A stretch of DNA of 64,000 bases, from the NCBI GenBank assembly GCA_021292105.1, contig CM037871.1:14704460-14768459 (forward strand), written 5' to 3'. The position numbers and the translations under genes are program-made. The notes under the pieces are model-generated. The model searched no databases. It had not been told where the DNA came from and saw only the letters and a program-made list of their open reading frames with translations. How positions within the stretch are numbered: position 1 is the stretch's first letter; every line of letters starts with the position of its first letter. The stretch is from Anadara kagoshimensis. Taxonomy: Eukaryota > Mollusca > Bivalvia > Arcoida > Arcidae. Of the stretch, positions 44,475 through 58,047 are shown in pieces.

Positions 44475-47179
44475 ATCAATTTCCATATAAATTAAATTAC
44501 AATGTATAAAAATATATAAATAGAGTGACAAAAGTAAATAGTAAAAATAAATATCAATTTTAATATTTTACAATATTATATCATGTGTGTAGTGTATCAA
44601 ATTGTTTACTTTATTTTAACACTGAAAATATATATTTATAACTTTTACATTTATTTGATTGTACTTTTCATTTTCAAGTGATAGCTTTCTTTCACACATA
44701 TTACAGTCACTTACCTTAACTGTGTCGGGGATTTGTAGTAAAACTTAGATGTAGACGCGTATACATTTGAGGAGTGTAAAAGAAATCCAATATCACAACT
44801 TTTTTTTATTTATAAATAACAAATTATTCAAGATTGAGATACATTTTGCATTTTGAAATCTACACATATGAAAACCTTTTAAAATATTAATATATTAAAC
44901 CCCAATTTATTCCCTTTAAATGGTCACATAAAATAAATAAATAATAAATAAATAAATAAATATATAAATAAATAAATAAAAAATAAAAAATAAATAAATA
45001 AAACAGATATCACTGCCATTATTTTTTTATATAGAATAGGGTTAGTTTAGTTTAGGGTCCCAGATGTCAGAATGCTTGTGAGTTATGTGCCTGCTAGGCT
45101 TGGACCTTTAAACTGCAGGTGAACAGCATTAACAACTGGATGTAATCACTAGTAAGGTTAGATAGGGACAATGTTTTAGTTTAAGGGGCGTGATATACCC
45201 CTCCCCAACCCCCAACAAATATTCTTAGCTGTATATTATAAGATACAATTATTTATTATTCATCTAGTTCATATTTCTTAATTTTCAAATAATTCATTTT
45301 CTTTTGGTTAACAAAGTATATTTTTTTTTAAATTTATGTCACATGTGCTGCAGAATGCTATGTACAATTTAAGTAGTTGTAGACTTAACAGCAGAAGTTA
45401 TGGTGGAACAGAGTGGGTGTCAACAAGAAACAGCAGACAGCAACAGAACACACAATACAATCAAAATAGCACACAGTAGATGACAACCTAATATTTTAGT
45501 ACACATAAAGAACATAACTGATGACACACTACAGAGCAGCACATCAGATGACTCTACAACAATCAGAAACCAGACTACAACGGAAGACAGTTTTCACTGG
45601 ATTTCAAGTGTTTGTGAAATTCAACTATTCAAGTGTGGATTATAGTGATAAATATATGAAAATAATTCAGTGTTCTGTTCATAGTGGGAAAAAGTGATGT
45701 GCAATATATATTCTTATTTAAATTCAGGTGGATATAAAGCTGTGGATATATTTTACAATTCAGTGTTTAGTGTAATTTCAGTTATAAAATAGAAAAGTAT
45801 ATTCATCATTCAAATTCAAGAAAAAAAAGTGGATATATAATTCAATAATTCTGTGTTCTATTTGGATTATTTTCATATTTGGATTCAGATGGACAGGTTG
45901 AACTTTTATTGTAATGGTGACATAATTTGAAAAACATTACATTATATGAACTTTTCCTGCAAGTGACAACTATATTTATTTCAATTCTGTGTCAAGTTTA
46001 CATAACAGCCTTATTTTACTTATTTTCTCTGTTCTTAGGAGACAATAAACTTGGTGTATATATGTATATTATTTTTTAGAACAATTTAGGAGTTATACAT
46101 GTTTGACATTAATTCTAAATATGCCTAGTTTACTTGACAGTTTAAGTTTGCATATGCTATATTACATTTTACAAATGTAAAACAAAAGAAATATATATGA
46201 AACAATAAAAACATTGGAAAGATTCCACACAAAATGGAACATAAATCAGCACACTTCAAAATTGAGAATAAATATTATATATATGAAGTACAGAACACTT
46301 CAAATTTGAGAATAAATATTATATATATAAAGTACAGAACACTTCAAATTTGAAAATAAATATTATATATATAAAGTACAGAACACTTCAAATTTGAGAA
46401 TAAATATTATATATAAAGTACAGAACACTTCAAATTTGAGAATAAATATTATATAATATATAAAGTACTGCACACTTCCAAATTTACAAATGAATATTAT
46501 TATACGAAGTACTGCACACTTCAAATTTACAAATGAATATTATATATACGAAGTACTGCACACTTCAAATTTACAAATGAATATTATATATACGAAGTAC
46601 TGCACACTTCAAATTTACAAATGAATATTAAATAAAGGAAGTACTGCACACTTCAAATTTACGAATGAATATTATATATACGAAGTACTGCACACTTCAA
46701 ATTTACAAATGAATATTATATATACGAAGTACTGCACACTTCAAATGTATGAATGAATATTATATATACGAAGTACTGAACACTTCAAATTTACAAATGA
46801 ATATTATATATACGAAGTACTAAACACTTCAAAATTTTAGAATGAATATTATATATATAATATATGAAGTACTACACACTTCAGAAATCTATATTTATTT
46901 TCATAGTATGATTTATGATTCATAGAGAATATTATCTCAAAAGTTAAAACTGACACAAGCAAATTTTTTTTATTAAAGTAATTTTAAGTGTATGTTGAAA
47001 TCATTTTTTTATTTTGAAAATACAGAGCTCAGAGCTCTTTTAGTCTAATTTTAAATTCTCTATGTGACGTCAATCCATTGTTTCAGATGTAAATATTTTG
47101 TTTAGAATTTTACTGTAAATATGTTTTGATTGAAAATGTTTTATATCTCTACCATTTCAACACCACCCTTCCTTTCTTA

Positions 47180-47212
<33 letters not shown>

Positions 47213-47244
47213 TGTGGAACAAGTTTACATAGACAAGAGGGAAG
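44475..47244. other. Long 3' non-coding region of Gypsy element
   Basis: 2.8 kb without coding potential. It holds (AAAT)n runs near 44935-45000, the 44-bp minisatellite (46248-46884), an A30 run (47181-47210) and the polypurine tract before the LTR. Confidence 0.6.
46248..46884. repeat. 44-bp minisatellite
   Basis: About 14 copies of a unit with GAAGTACTGCACACTTCAAA, TTTACAAATG and AATATTATATATAC. Early copies have GAGAATAAAT where later ones have ACAAATGAAT, so two variants occupy separate halves. Confidence 0.92.
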
Positions 47245-48031
47245 TGTCACAGAGCTCATTTAGTATATTTTAAATATCAATGTTAAATAAGTTTTGATTT
47301 TATAAGCAAAAGAACATATTAAATAAAATATAAATATAAAATATTATATATATTAAATAATATGAAATTCTGATAAATATTTCTTGGTATTAACAAATTA
47401 TCCAAAAACATTACAATATTTAAATAAGAATTTAGTCTTTTCTTAATACTTATTTCCAGGTGTAAATTAATCTCAATTTACCTGGGATAAGAAGCATTAG
47501 GATTTGGATTAATTATATCACCTTACATACTGATTATTTGTTTTTACTCATTCTTAGTATTTAGTAGACATTTCAAGTGGACTTTGATGTCCCAATTTTT
47601 AGGAAGGATTAATTATTATAAGAACTGACATGTTTGGTTATATAATTAGTATTTTCTACATGTGTTTATGTTTTCAAAAAAGGTTAAGAACAGATTATAA
47701 CCTGATCTAACAAATCAGATTTATTGTTACAAAACTTTGTGTTATATTCAATTTAAATGGTATAAATATGTATGTAATATAGAGATAGAGGGGAAGAGAG
47801 TTGGACTTGGGACAACCGACTTTGTGGAAGGAGAATTTGACATTTAATAAACCATGTAAATAGAAGGTTACTGCTTTGTCGTTCGTCTCTGCCAAAAGGC
47901 AGAGTCCACAAGTCGGTATATTGTAACACGCCTCGCCCCAGGCTGTGGGTGCACTCTAAACCCCAGCGCCATCAAGGTCGGCCACCCATGAGTGCTCCTG
48001 GTCCTGCAGCATCCCAACCTAGAGGGTGTTA
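47245..48031 (+). repeat. 3' LTR of Gypsy element
   Basis: Matches 33902-34627 but with an extra GC-rich block of about 65 bases (about 47925-47990, including CACGCCTCGCCCCAGG) before TGAGTGCTCCTGG. AATG follows at 48032-48035. Confidence 0.88.
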
Positions 48032-48059
48032 AATGCACCCAAAAATATAATTTCAGAGA

Positions 48060-48180
48060 TAACCAATCAACAAAAAACATACTAATCCATGTCCGAATCA
48101 CAATCCAGAAGCAAAGTAAAAACTTTGGAACTGACAAGTTAGGTTAGACACGTGAACTTCCACCTGGGAAGTGAGGCCGG
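48060..48180 (+). repeat. Second partial copy of FkbM 5' region
   Basis: CATACTAATCCATGTCCG and about 60 following bases match the start of the FkbM leader at 32178-32230. The next part (GACACGTGAACTTCCACC) matches 63469-63486 but not copy 1. Similarity ends near 48175. With the Gypsy element removed, this lies about 300 bases past the FkbM stop. Confidence 0.7.
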
Positions 48181-48347
48181 GTGCTCAGACGAGTTTGAAA
48201 TAAAAATTTCGTGTACCTCGGACACAAAAATCTCACAGGCACACCAGTGCTAGATTTTTCTATCTTGTCCAGTTTGTCTGGTACTGCCTCACACGACAAT
48301 TGAACAATCAGAATGACGTATGCGATCATTGTGATTGACGTTATCAA
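48144..48347 (-). CDS. Possible small secreted peptide ORF
   Basis: 67 codons starting MITSITMIAYVILIVQLSCEA, which looks like a signal peptide with a cleavage site near residue 20, followed by a short basic C-terminus with two cysteines. It is antisense to and overlaps the second FkbM-leader copy. No homologue is recognised; chance ORF is quite possible. Confidence 0.2.
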   Translation of the reverse strand: MITSITMIAYVILIVQLSCEAVPDKLDKIEKSSTGVPVRFLCPRYTKFLFQTRLSTRPHFPGGSSRV

Positions 48348-50260
48348 ACAAAGGGTTTCTTTATTAATTTTTCAAAATATGTGTTTTTTTTTTTTTTTTT
48401 TTTTTCAGCGTTATTTTTTTTATTTGCATTAAATACAAATCGTTGATATCTTAAACTTTTGAAGTGTTGTCGATCGGATTGTTTTCAAAAGGCGGATTTG
48501 TACAATGCATACATCACCCAAAGGAATCATGCGCGGATAAGAATCCATGAGGGTACATGTTTTGTTTTGTATTTATCACAGATATGTTAAAACATTTTAA
48601 TGGTACGAGAAATAGAATCTGTCACATGTTTGTGACCAATACATGTTGATCTCAGTCTCGGATGATGTGATGTAACAAATCCAAATCGAGGCGAAGCCTC
48701 GATTGGGATATATGGGACATATGCAGTGGTGTTATTTTATTTCCACATGGGATTTTTTATTATAGGGCATAATATAAAGATAGTTTGATTGATGTTTGGC
48801 AATAAAAAACAAATCCAATGAACAAACATGTTCAAATAATAAAATACTAGTATAATGCATTCATTGATGAGGCCCATGGAATTTTTAATACTAGCAATGT
48901 TGGTCCTGAATTTACATGGGACTGTCATTCAATAATGTATATTCATGTGCACAACTAATTAAAATGAGCCCCATGGAACTTAAATACTAGCAATGCTAGT
49001 CTCGGTTAACATGTGACGGTTAACAATGTATACCATTTGAATAACTACTTAAAATGGTGTTTTTTGCAACTAAATAACCTCCATCTTTCAAACAACAATG
49101 TTGCTAATGCTTTGAAAATAGAAATCCATTAAGTCTTAAGCTGTTGAGGATCTCTTTACAATACTTTTTCTCTTGAAAACTTACTTGAATTAACAGTGAT
49201 CGTGTTTTTGTGTAAGATTTGACACAATTATTATAATCTCCTGTCTATTTTTCCATTTCTAAGTGTCACCACATTTTTGTAGTTGGCAGGAAGTCAACAA
49301 TACGGACGTAAAATATGGAGTTGGTAAACCGTTCAGTGTTCCGGAACAAATCATGGTGATTTGGGTTAGGACTGCAACGAGTATCCGAGTACTCGAGTAC
49401 TCTCGAATTTAAGAGAAAACTCGGATATGAATATTCGTCTTTCCTGAAATTTGTGGATCGCGATCCTTGAGAAAATCATTTACTCTGAATAATTTTGCTA
49501 TAGAAGTGACCGAATTATTCCAAAAGGCACCAGACTCATTTTTCTAAACTTTCGTCAACCGGAAGTAAACAACCAGCGACTAATACAAAGCCATCCAGCA
49601 TGTTATATAGCGTCCGATATGTTAATTTTTTTTTAAATATTTAGAATACATTTAAATTATTAAACGGAATTAATACTAACTTTCTCCACTCAGTATTGTG
49701 AAAATATCGAGGTCAAATATTATCTGCTAGTATCCTCGATATAATATCGTCTGCACTGTTCTATGGTACAGAAATACACCGGCTAAATTTACGTCGTATG
49801 GAAATATTTTGGTATTGCTGTAAAAGATATATAGATAGACAGTAAAGTGTGCTACTCAGGTTTATAGTTATGTTTAGAAGTTTGAACTTTAAACATTTTA
49901 TTATTAGTATTCTGACAGTTACAATGGTAACTGTACCAATGAAAGACAAAAATTATTGTATTTGTATTAGACGTTATTGATTATATGTTGTTTTCTTGTG
50001 TGGCAGTTGATTCGTGGTTCGATCTATGATTCATGAGGACTGAACCACGGATCGGATCGGATCTCCACTTTCCCATACATTTCCTTGTTTGCACTACCTG
50101 TCATGAATCGAAACCAGCCCGAGACCAACCTATTGCTCTGCCACTTCCCAGGGTCAGAACACATTAATTTAGTTATTCCTACCGCAAACTGCTGTAGATT
50201 TTAATTTTTGTAAACACTAATTCTTACTTTCTTTCTTATTTATTTATTTATTTTTTTAAT

Positions 50261-50303
<43 letters not shown>

Positions 50304-51280
50304 TTTTTTCTGTATTGATGAAATCATGGTCTTGAGAAAATTTATTTCACCCAATAAATAAATAAATAAATAAAAAGATAGATCACTGCATAGTACTATA
50401 TATAATGTATAGTAAAAAATACTAATCTATGTGCATATTTATTTAAAGTCATTGTAAGCAGGCATAATTTAATGTCCCATTAGGTAAAGGTGCTCTTTGT
50501 TTTTCCCACAGTAATAATAATAATAATAATTTTTATTATAATAATAATAAATGATGCTTAATACATTGTAATACAATGTAACAGACATCATAAAGGTACA
50601 TAGACAGTGCTGGTGCTCCTGACAATTGCAAGAACTACATATGACAATAACAACAAAAAGCTTGACCATGTGACATTAGATCATGTGACATGATGGCAAC
50701 ACTTGATGCAGTTTCCAAGGATTAGAACTTCGTTTGGCTAAAAACAAACTTGAAACAGAAAAACACTTAATATTTTGAGCCAGTTACAAAGGATATAAGA
50801 CAAGGAGGAATTTTCATACAAATATTTTGCTTATCTTGCACTGAATCCAACAAAAATAATCAAGCTAGGCTGGTGCAGTGCCAGACAATTAGACAATGGT
50901 AGGCATAAGGCTGTTTGAAGATTGCAAGAACACAGGCATAGATAAAAGCAACAGAAAGATGAAAGAAAGAAGAAAATTTGGTAAGTTGAATCAAGTAAGT
51001 GATTTTCAAGTGTAAAATACAGTATTGATTCACAAAATCCAAACACAAAATTGGCATTTACAGCATATTCAAAACATAATTTTGAAACTCTAAATATGGA
51101 AGCAAATGAGGTAAAATTTTATTGGTATCATTCATCAGCTGTCTCGATGTTATATTTCCAGTAGAACTAGATCTACATGTATATATTTTTGTATATTGTT
51201 AGAAAAGTGCTATATCTATCAAGAACTTTAGTGTGATGGGGGGGGGAGCAATAGTCCTATTGTACGTAACTCGTCGCCAT
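48348..51280. other. Non-coding, low-complexity region
   Basis: No gene seen. T19 at about 48387, a (TTTA)n tract near 50225-50306 and a (TAA)n tract at about 50512-50550. Palindromic ACGAGTATCCGAGTACTCGAGT near 49378 may be a degraded transposon end. Nothing further could be assigned. Confidence 0.4.
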
Positions 51281-51564
51281 ATTGTTTTGCCTAATTATGT
51301 ATTCCGGTCAAAGGTCAACGGGAGTTCGGTGGCTTCAGGAACGCCCCCTAGCTGAAGCCCGCGATATTGAAATGATTGTCGTCAGGTAGAAATGTTCGCC
51401 CGAAGGTTTTCCAGTAATATCTTTCCATAGATAACTTTTTCGATATATCTTTATTGATGATGCTGTGTTTTTGTAACTTTATACACTTTTAGATTATTGA
51501 TATTTACCATGAATATTGAGTATTTTTCTACAACTTTTTACATCCTTTGATATTTGTTTTCACG

Positions 51565-52136
51565 ATGGATACCAGCGATCAGAATTTATCTTTACACGAT
51601 TTATTACATTGGAGTAATGATGCCATTGCTACCTTTTTATCAAAAAGAGGACTTTCAAAAGATGGTAACAAGAATAAACTTGCCGCACTTTGTTTTGCTG
51701 CGTCAAAACTGAAACTACCTGTACTTCATTGGAGACTATAAATAAAGAACAATACGAGAAGTTGCTTAAAGTGGGATCTGTTGAACTTCCAGATCCACTT
51801 AAATTATACACGGACTGGCATTATGAGAAAAGTGGGATGAGCAAGTGGCCCCCTATATTTATAACGGACATTGCCAATTTTCTAATGCAATACGAGTCCA
51901 AAGAATCTGTTACATTGAGACTGAATGAATACAAAATCGGAAAAGCCTACGAGTACTTTAGAAGCAATTGGCTCAAGGAAATTTTTTGTCACAACATTGC
52001 CTCCTCATCAGAGTTCTGTTTTTTACGTGCCACCTGTACATCATCACAGAAAATTATGAGCCACGAACACAGTGTTTGTGTGTGCAAAGAAAGCTGATGG
52101 CAGAATAATGACTGCATACTGCACTTGTACTGCTGG
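51565..52136 (+). pseudogene. SAP/SWIM-type protein, 5' exon, frameshifted
   Basis: ATG at 51565 opens a SAP-like helix pair (about residues 10-45, LHWSNDAIATFLSKRGL...LAALCF). After a frame change near 51725 a conserved segment follows with TDWHYEKSGMSKWPPIF, DIANFLMQY and KAYEYFRSNWLKEIF. A second shift near 52075 leads to TAYCTCTAG, the CxC half of a SWIM zinc motif, ending at a consensus donor (GTAAGT, 52137). This organisation is known from uncharacterised invertebrate proteins with SAP and SWIM domains, often in high copy. The rest of the SWIM motif (CxH) was not found downstream, so the gene is truncated or its next exon lies elsewhere. Confidence 0.6.
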
Positions 52137-53024
52137 GTAAGTTTTGCTTATTGAGTATATATATCTTTGAAACCCATACAAGGCAACTGTTTGTCTTGCC
52201 AAGAAAGTAGAATGTAGCAAAGATCAACGACTAAATAATGGAGATGTTTATATAGTAATTCACTGTGAAATACCCATTAAGTTTTTGGTTACATTCAGTC
52301 CTTTGCTATGCAAGATAACCAGTGAGAAAGTTACTTGGATATTTACATATCTCATAAAGACTAGATCCTATATAAACTGCATGCCCACAGGAAGTTTAAA
52401 GAGTATACCTACTGTACATATTATCACTATCAATATATCGATTTCAGTTAAACCATACTTGGTAAAAAAAATGAAAGACATGTTGTCTGAAGCAACTATC
52501 AACTTGGACACCTGTGCAATATCACAATATTGTCTATATCATACTGGTAGTTAAAAAAATATACTTGGCAATCAATTCTGATTTCAATTTTTTTATGCAT
52601 AGAGACATAATGTAAAACCAAATTAGTCTCTGTTAGAACATGTTTGGTTTTATTGTTTTCACTTATTACATAAATTGACACTAAACTGGTTTATCAAATA
52701 ACTCGATAGATGATTGCTGACATTGCTGTTAAGTTAAGTATGCCTCTAAATCAAACTTAGCTTGGATATATTTGATATCCTGTAGTGCCGTGTTCCATTC
52801 ATTATCAAGTTTCATAAAACAAGTGGTCGATGTAACTAAATTTACACGAAGTGGTTACCCTTCTGGAGTACCCGACCTCCCTTCGATTAATTGTTAGAAG
52901 TTCATGTGTTAACCTTATTTGTCGGTTTCAAAGTATATAATTTTCTATAGGATTGTGGTTTGGATATAAATCGGTAAGATTGTTTTAGATTAGAACAAGC
53001 TGACAATGTATAAAAATGTATTAA
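52137..53024. other. Non-coding sequence after SAP/SWIM exon
   Basis: No continuing exon with the expected CxH half of the SWIM motif was recognised. Short ORFs only. Confidence 0.4.
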
Positions 53025-53026
53025 TA

Positions 53027-53869
53027 CAGTAAAACCTCTCTAAACCGTACACTCTCCGGACCATAAATTTGTCCAGTTTAGGTAGGTGTCCAGTTTAGGG
53101 GCTTTTGAACCTTTAAATATGGATTATATCTCCTTAACCAAACAAATCTAGAAAGAACATGTTAACTAATGGATTTTCAATGTGATGCATGTCAGAGACG
53201 CCATAATTACCAATAGTGAGCATATAAATGTAAAAGCACTGTTTGGATTTAAATCACCTTTTTCATTGTTTCTAATAAGGTACTTTTAAAGGCACTACCT
53301 TCATTAATCCGTGACAGGTAAACAATAGTGTTGACACATTACTAGTCCCTTTAATTCATAACGTGTTAATAATTAACAAAATAACTAAAGCAACTGAATG
53401 GAAGTGCTTGGTGGTAAGTTACTAAGTCAATAAATAAATTTAAATGTTAAAATAAAAACATTAAAAAAAGAACAGAAAAAAATATATAGATAAAAAAAAA
53501 TATTTAATAAATAAATACATGGGTAAATAAATACCAAATATTTTAAATATGAATAAAAATGACTAAATAACTGATAAAGTGTACATATTTAAATATTTTA
53601 TAGATTTGTTGAAAACTAATCTATTAAAAAAGGAAAACCAAGTAAATAAAACAAAAAATTAAAATGTTGTCTGGTTTAGAGAGGTTCAATTTTAAGGATA
53701 TAAACAACTTTGGACTGAAAAGTTTGGCCGGTGTCCGGAATAGAGAGTATCCGGTTTAGAGATGTTTTTGTTAGTTGCAATAAAGAAGGATAAATTCGGG
53801 ACCAAATATTTTGTACGAAATAGAGTGTTTTCCGATTTAGAGAGTGTCCGGTTTAGGGAGGTTTCACTG
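53027..53869. mobile_element. Pogo/Tigger-like MITE
   Basis: The left end CAGTAAAACCTCTCTAAACC and right end GGTTTAGGGAGGTTTCACTG are inverted with three mismatches and flanked by TA (53025-53026, 53870-53871). Additional GTCCGGTTTAGAGAG-like subrepeats lie near the right end. No coding sequence. Length is 843 bases. Confidence 0.75.
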
Positions 53870-53871
53870 TA

Positions 53872-56800
53872 TGTTTTGTATTCGTGCAGGATATATAAAT
53901 ATGAAATTGAAATCAGAACAAAGCAATCAACCGTAAAAAGTTAAATTTAATTTGAATCGTTGTCGTTTTCTTTTTTGATACCCTAAAGAAAATGAAATAA
54001 AACTAAAACTGTTGTCACGTTTTACATTTTGTCAAGCTTTAATGTTTAACTTACGTAATATCTGAATGTATTTACATCATTTATTTCGTTTTGCTTAACT
54101 GCTCTGCTTAACATTCGTTGAAACAGAATGTATTTAAAGAACATATAATGTATAATTGTTGAAATATTGCGTTCTGTATCACAGAAGGGTTTTTAAAGCA
54201 TGCAAAAAATAACGGCACTAATAACAAAAAAAACACAAGACTAGTAACATTTTTAGAAGACAGAAATAAATTTAAAAAGTCCGCATTTGCAAATATTAAT
54301 AATTTTATTTTATGTTTACTTACTAAAGTATTTATCACAACTCTAGACATAATAAGTCTTTTAAGTTTACAAACATTTTATGTTTAAACACCCATCCATG
54401 CAAAAGCCATTATAGCTACATACAGTTATGTTAAACACTGATATATGATTTCCTTTTTTCGTGAATTTTTTGAATACATGTACAGAATTTACCCAGATAG
54501 CAAACATATGTTGAGCCAACGTTGGCCCGTTGTTGATGGGTTTGTTGGCCCAACGTTAACTGCAATTATTGGACCAACGTTATCAAATAAATTAATAAAT
54601 ATATTTATATCAGAAATATTATAGCAGTGAAGTTAGTATGTTCACATTTAATAAATCAATTAATCAATAAAAAATACAAATGGCCTTGATGTATGTTTTT
54701 TCATTTCACAATCCAAAATGTTTAATAATCTAAGATGCAGTTTTGAAATAACTTGAGGAAACATCGGCCACTTGAATGCACACATTTTACAATTGCATGT
54801 TAACATAAAGGTAACATTATAATTAATTGGACAATGGAAATGTAACAAATTTATATTATAAAAAATTGTTCCTACAAATAATTTAAACAACTGAATTTGT
54901 AGGATTAAAGTGACATACATTAATATTCATGGGGATAACAATTTCTGTATAATGAAAGTGCTAAAACATGTGTTCAAAACCGGTATTTGACATTACACGT
55001 GTGTGTGTGTGTATGTGTGTGTGAGAGAGAGAGATACTCTGATGAAATACATTAAAACAAATTGGCATCAGATCACTTTTGATTTTCGACAAAAAGTCTT
55101 TTTAACAGATTTTTATAAGCAAATATTATTTTCACGTTAAGTAACTGCAAACCTTGTAAACATAATGATTTGCAATGATATTAGGGCATTAACCTATTAA
55201 AAATACTTAAAGCCACTATAACCAATGTGAATTCTATCGCAAGTACTTTCAGAAGACATTATGGTAGATAAACATGTTTACAAACGTTAAAACAGCACAT
55301 GGTTGATTAGTCTTCCTAGTATAAAACAGGTTTTTAAGAATAATTTAAAGACCAGTTATGAAAATCAAGGTTGAATCATTAACTAGGCTAAATTTGCGTT
55401 TGGGTATACTCGGAATCACAATCGTATATGGCAAATACGAAACGGTTGACAATATACATATATTTTCGCAGACAACAGACGAAGGACGTTAATGCAACTG
55501 GAGAATCAACATTTGCGAACAGAGACAAAACAACAAAGTAAGTCATTATATAAGCTTCTGTCCTATATTTATATATTATTAGCTTGCTGCACCCGCCACG
55601 CGTGAAATCAAATTGATTGAAAGGAACATGGAACTATAGGACGTCAACGGGTGATATATCCAGGACAATCCTTAACACTGAAATCTGAAAAAATTATATA
55701 AAAAGTATAATAAAAATAATACAATTAAAACAGCAATAAATAAATTCGAAAGGAGGTATCTATTAAAGCTTCAATACCGACTATACCGATCCAAACAGGT
55801 TAGTTTCGTTAAATAGAAATATTGGAAGCATTATGAATCGAATTTAAACATAATGGTTACTTGTAGCAACAGGCCACGTCACTTCCTTCGTCTTGAAAAG
55901 TGTGCAAAAGTGGTACAAAAGTTTATTTTGACGCAAATGTTTGAAAAAAACTAGCTCCTTTAAGAATATATATAAATCAATTGGTCATTTGTATAAATAT
56001 TCTGCCTTCTTTAGGCACATTGTGATGACTATAAACTGATGGAAAGTATTAAAAATCAGTAAAAAAACATGAGTCGACGGTTTAGTCGCCATTTTGTGTT
56101 TACGAAGTATGGCTTGTGACAAAGGTTTCCTTTACTTGGAATAAATTGGCAATTTGTATAATTTTTGTATCGAGTGCAAAAACTTTAATATTAATTTTAA
56201 ATGGAAAAAAGAATTAATCAATAATTTTCATGCAAATAATAGTTGAACATTTCGTTTTTTACTCTTCAGAAAATGAAATAAAATTATAAGTTCTCGCATT
56301 AATAATAAAAGAATCATAATTTTTTGCACATTTTAAGACTCATTTTAAGAGATGAATAATTATAATAATATTAATAACACATGGAATAATAATAATAATG
56401 ATAACGTCTACTACCAATAAAGAAAAAATAAACAAAGGGAGAAAAAATATACTTAGAGTGTAGTCCAAAAATACTTGTATTCATTAAAAAAGTTCCAGAA
56501 TAAATCTTATTTAAATAATTTTACTTGACATTCAAAACATAAATTTTTTTCTATTATTTATAGGCATGGATTAGTATATTTGTTTTTGATTAAATCATAA
56601 AAGCAGTATGGTTGTTAAAATTCTTCTCTAAAAATAAATAAACATTTAAGTAAGACAGAAATACAAGAGACATTTAAACTTAAAGCCAGAATCCGAGGTA
56701 TGTTTGCAAATTAAGATACAAGTAAAGCAGATCATTTAAAAAAATGTCATTTAGTCTTAGATAAACCGTAATATTGTGACAATACATAAAAAATTGAGTA

Positions 56801-57510
56801 AATGACAAAATAATATTACAATTAATGAATACTTGTTATTGCATAAAATACCATTATATGAAAAATTACAATTGGATTAAAACATAAACCAAGGTGTGGA
56901 GAAAGCTCCGCCTAACAATAAAATAAAAAGTAAATAGATAAAAAATATCAAGATTATTGATCTATTAAATCAAATAAAGAAAAATAATTACATATATAAA
57001 ATCAAAGTAATTTTAATATTTGGCATATCGTTATTTAGAACGTACATGCATATATTCCACATTTGAATTTTCATTTTGTATAGATTATTACATATTATAC
57101 AAGTTTTAATTTTACAGCACTAGACGGCCGTTCCGGAATAAATTCATCATCAGTAGTGTTAGGAAGTTGTGGAAATCCAAATAATTTTAAAATATTGAAA
57201 TGAGAAATATAGAAGGACCGACATTTTTCGTGTTTATCATGGGTAATGATATTGTGACTATTTCCTGAAGTGAGACAATTTCCATCATACTGTGCATATG
57301 CACAGTGCAAATATTTGGTGTGGTAGATAACACCAGCGGCAATATGAAGGTCTGGTAAAATCTAATTCAAACGGACAAACGGCTGTGCAAAGTTATGCAA
57401 AGGCTATAAATGATGGATCATGTAAATTTTGTCAATGAAAATGCATAGAGTATAAAAATCATTTTTGTTCTTATTTGCGAACTTATACGACAATAATAAA
57501 TAAAATTTAA

Positions 57511-57566
<56 letters not shown>

Positions 57567-58030
57567 GTCCCTGTAGCCTTTAGTCAATACAAATGGACAT
57601 AGTAAAATTTATAAATAGTGTCAAGTCTTTTTGACTTGAAATTGTACAATAATGTTGAGTCAATCAGGGAATTTTATTTCTTAGTGGCACTTCTCATAAA
57701 CACCAATGTAAGTGTATTCTTTATTTTCAATCAAATTAAATATTCATGTTTATTTAGCCTAAAGTATATCCGTATTACAAGCGCACTAGTAATGCCGGCA
57801 ATGGCAGAGATGATAAAATCACCGATCAAAACTTATCAACATAATAAGCTACGATTCTTCTTGGTTCGTTAAATATTGCTGTATGCACAAACTGTTACTT
57901 TATTGAGGGTTTCTATCATTTGCAATTTATATACCAATTACAAGAGAGTTGATAAAATATATAATATATGATTTAGTTGACAACAGCCGAGGAAGTAAAT
58001 ACAACAAGGGGAACAATTGTATACAAAGAC
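53872..58030. other. Non-coding region
   Basis: No credible gene. GTTGGCCCAACGTTAA-type inverted motifs lie at about 54513-54585. (TG)n is near 54998, and a (TA)n run of about 25 units lies at 57513-57562. Confidence 0.4.
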
Positions 58031-58047
58031 ATACAACAACCAAAGGA

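Larger units (their letters stand above)
33902..48031 (+). mobile_element. Ty3/Gypsy LTR retrotransposon, gag-less and degraded
   Basis: LTRs at 33902-34627 and 47245-48031 begin TGTCACAGAGC and end GAGGGTGTTA, with AATG flanking both sides (33898-33901, 48032-48035) as a 4-bp target duplication. A purine-rich tract GACAAGAGGGAAG precedes the right LTR. Protease (about 34926-35274), then RT-RNase H and integrase (39805-43540) keep the Ty3/Gypsy order. No Gag lies between the left LTR and the protease. A 4.5-kb element (35275-39801) splits pol. LTR differences include a 65-base block, several substitutions and short indels, so this is an old copy. Length without the insertion is about 9.6 kb. 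Confidence 0.9.
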
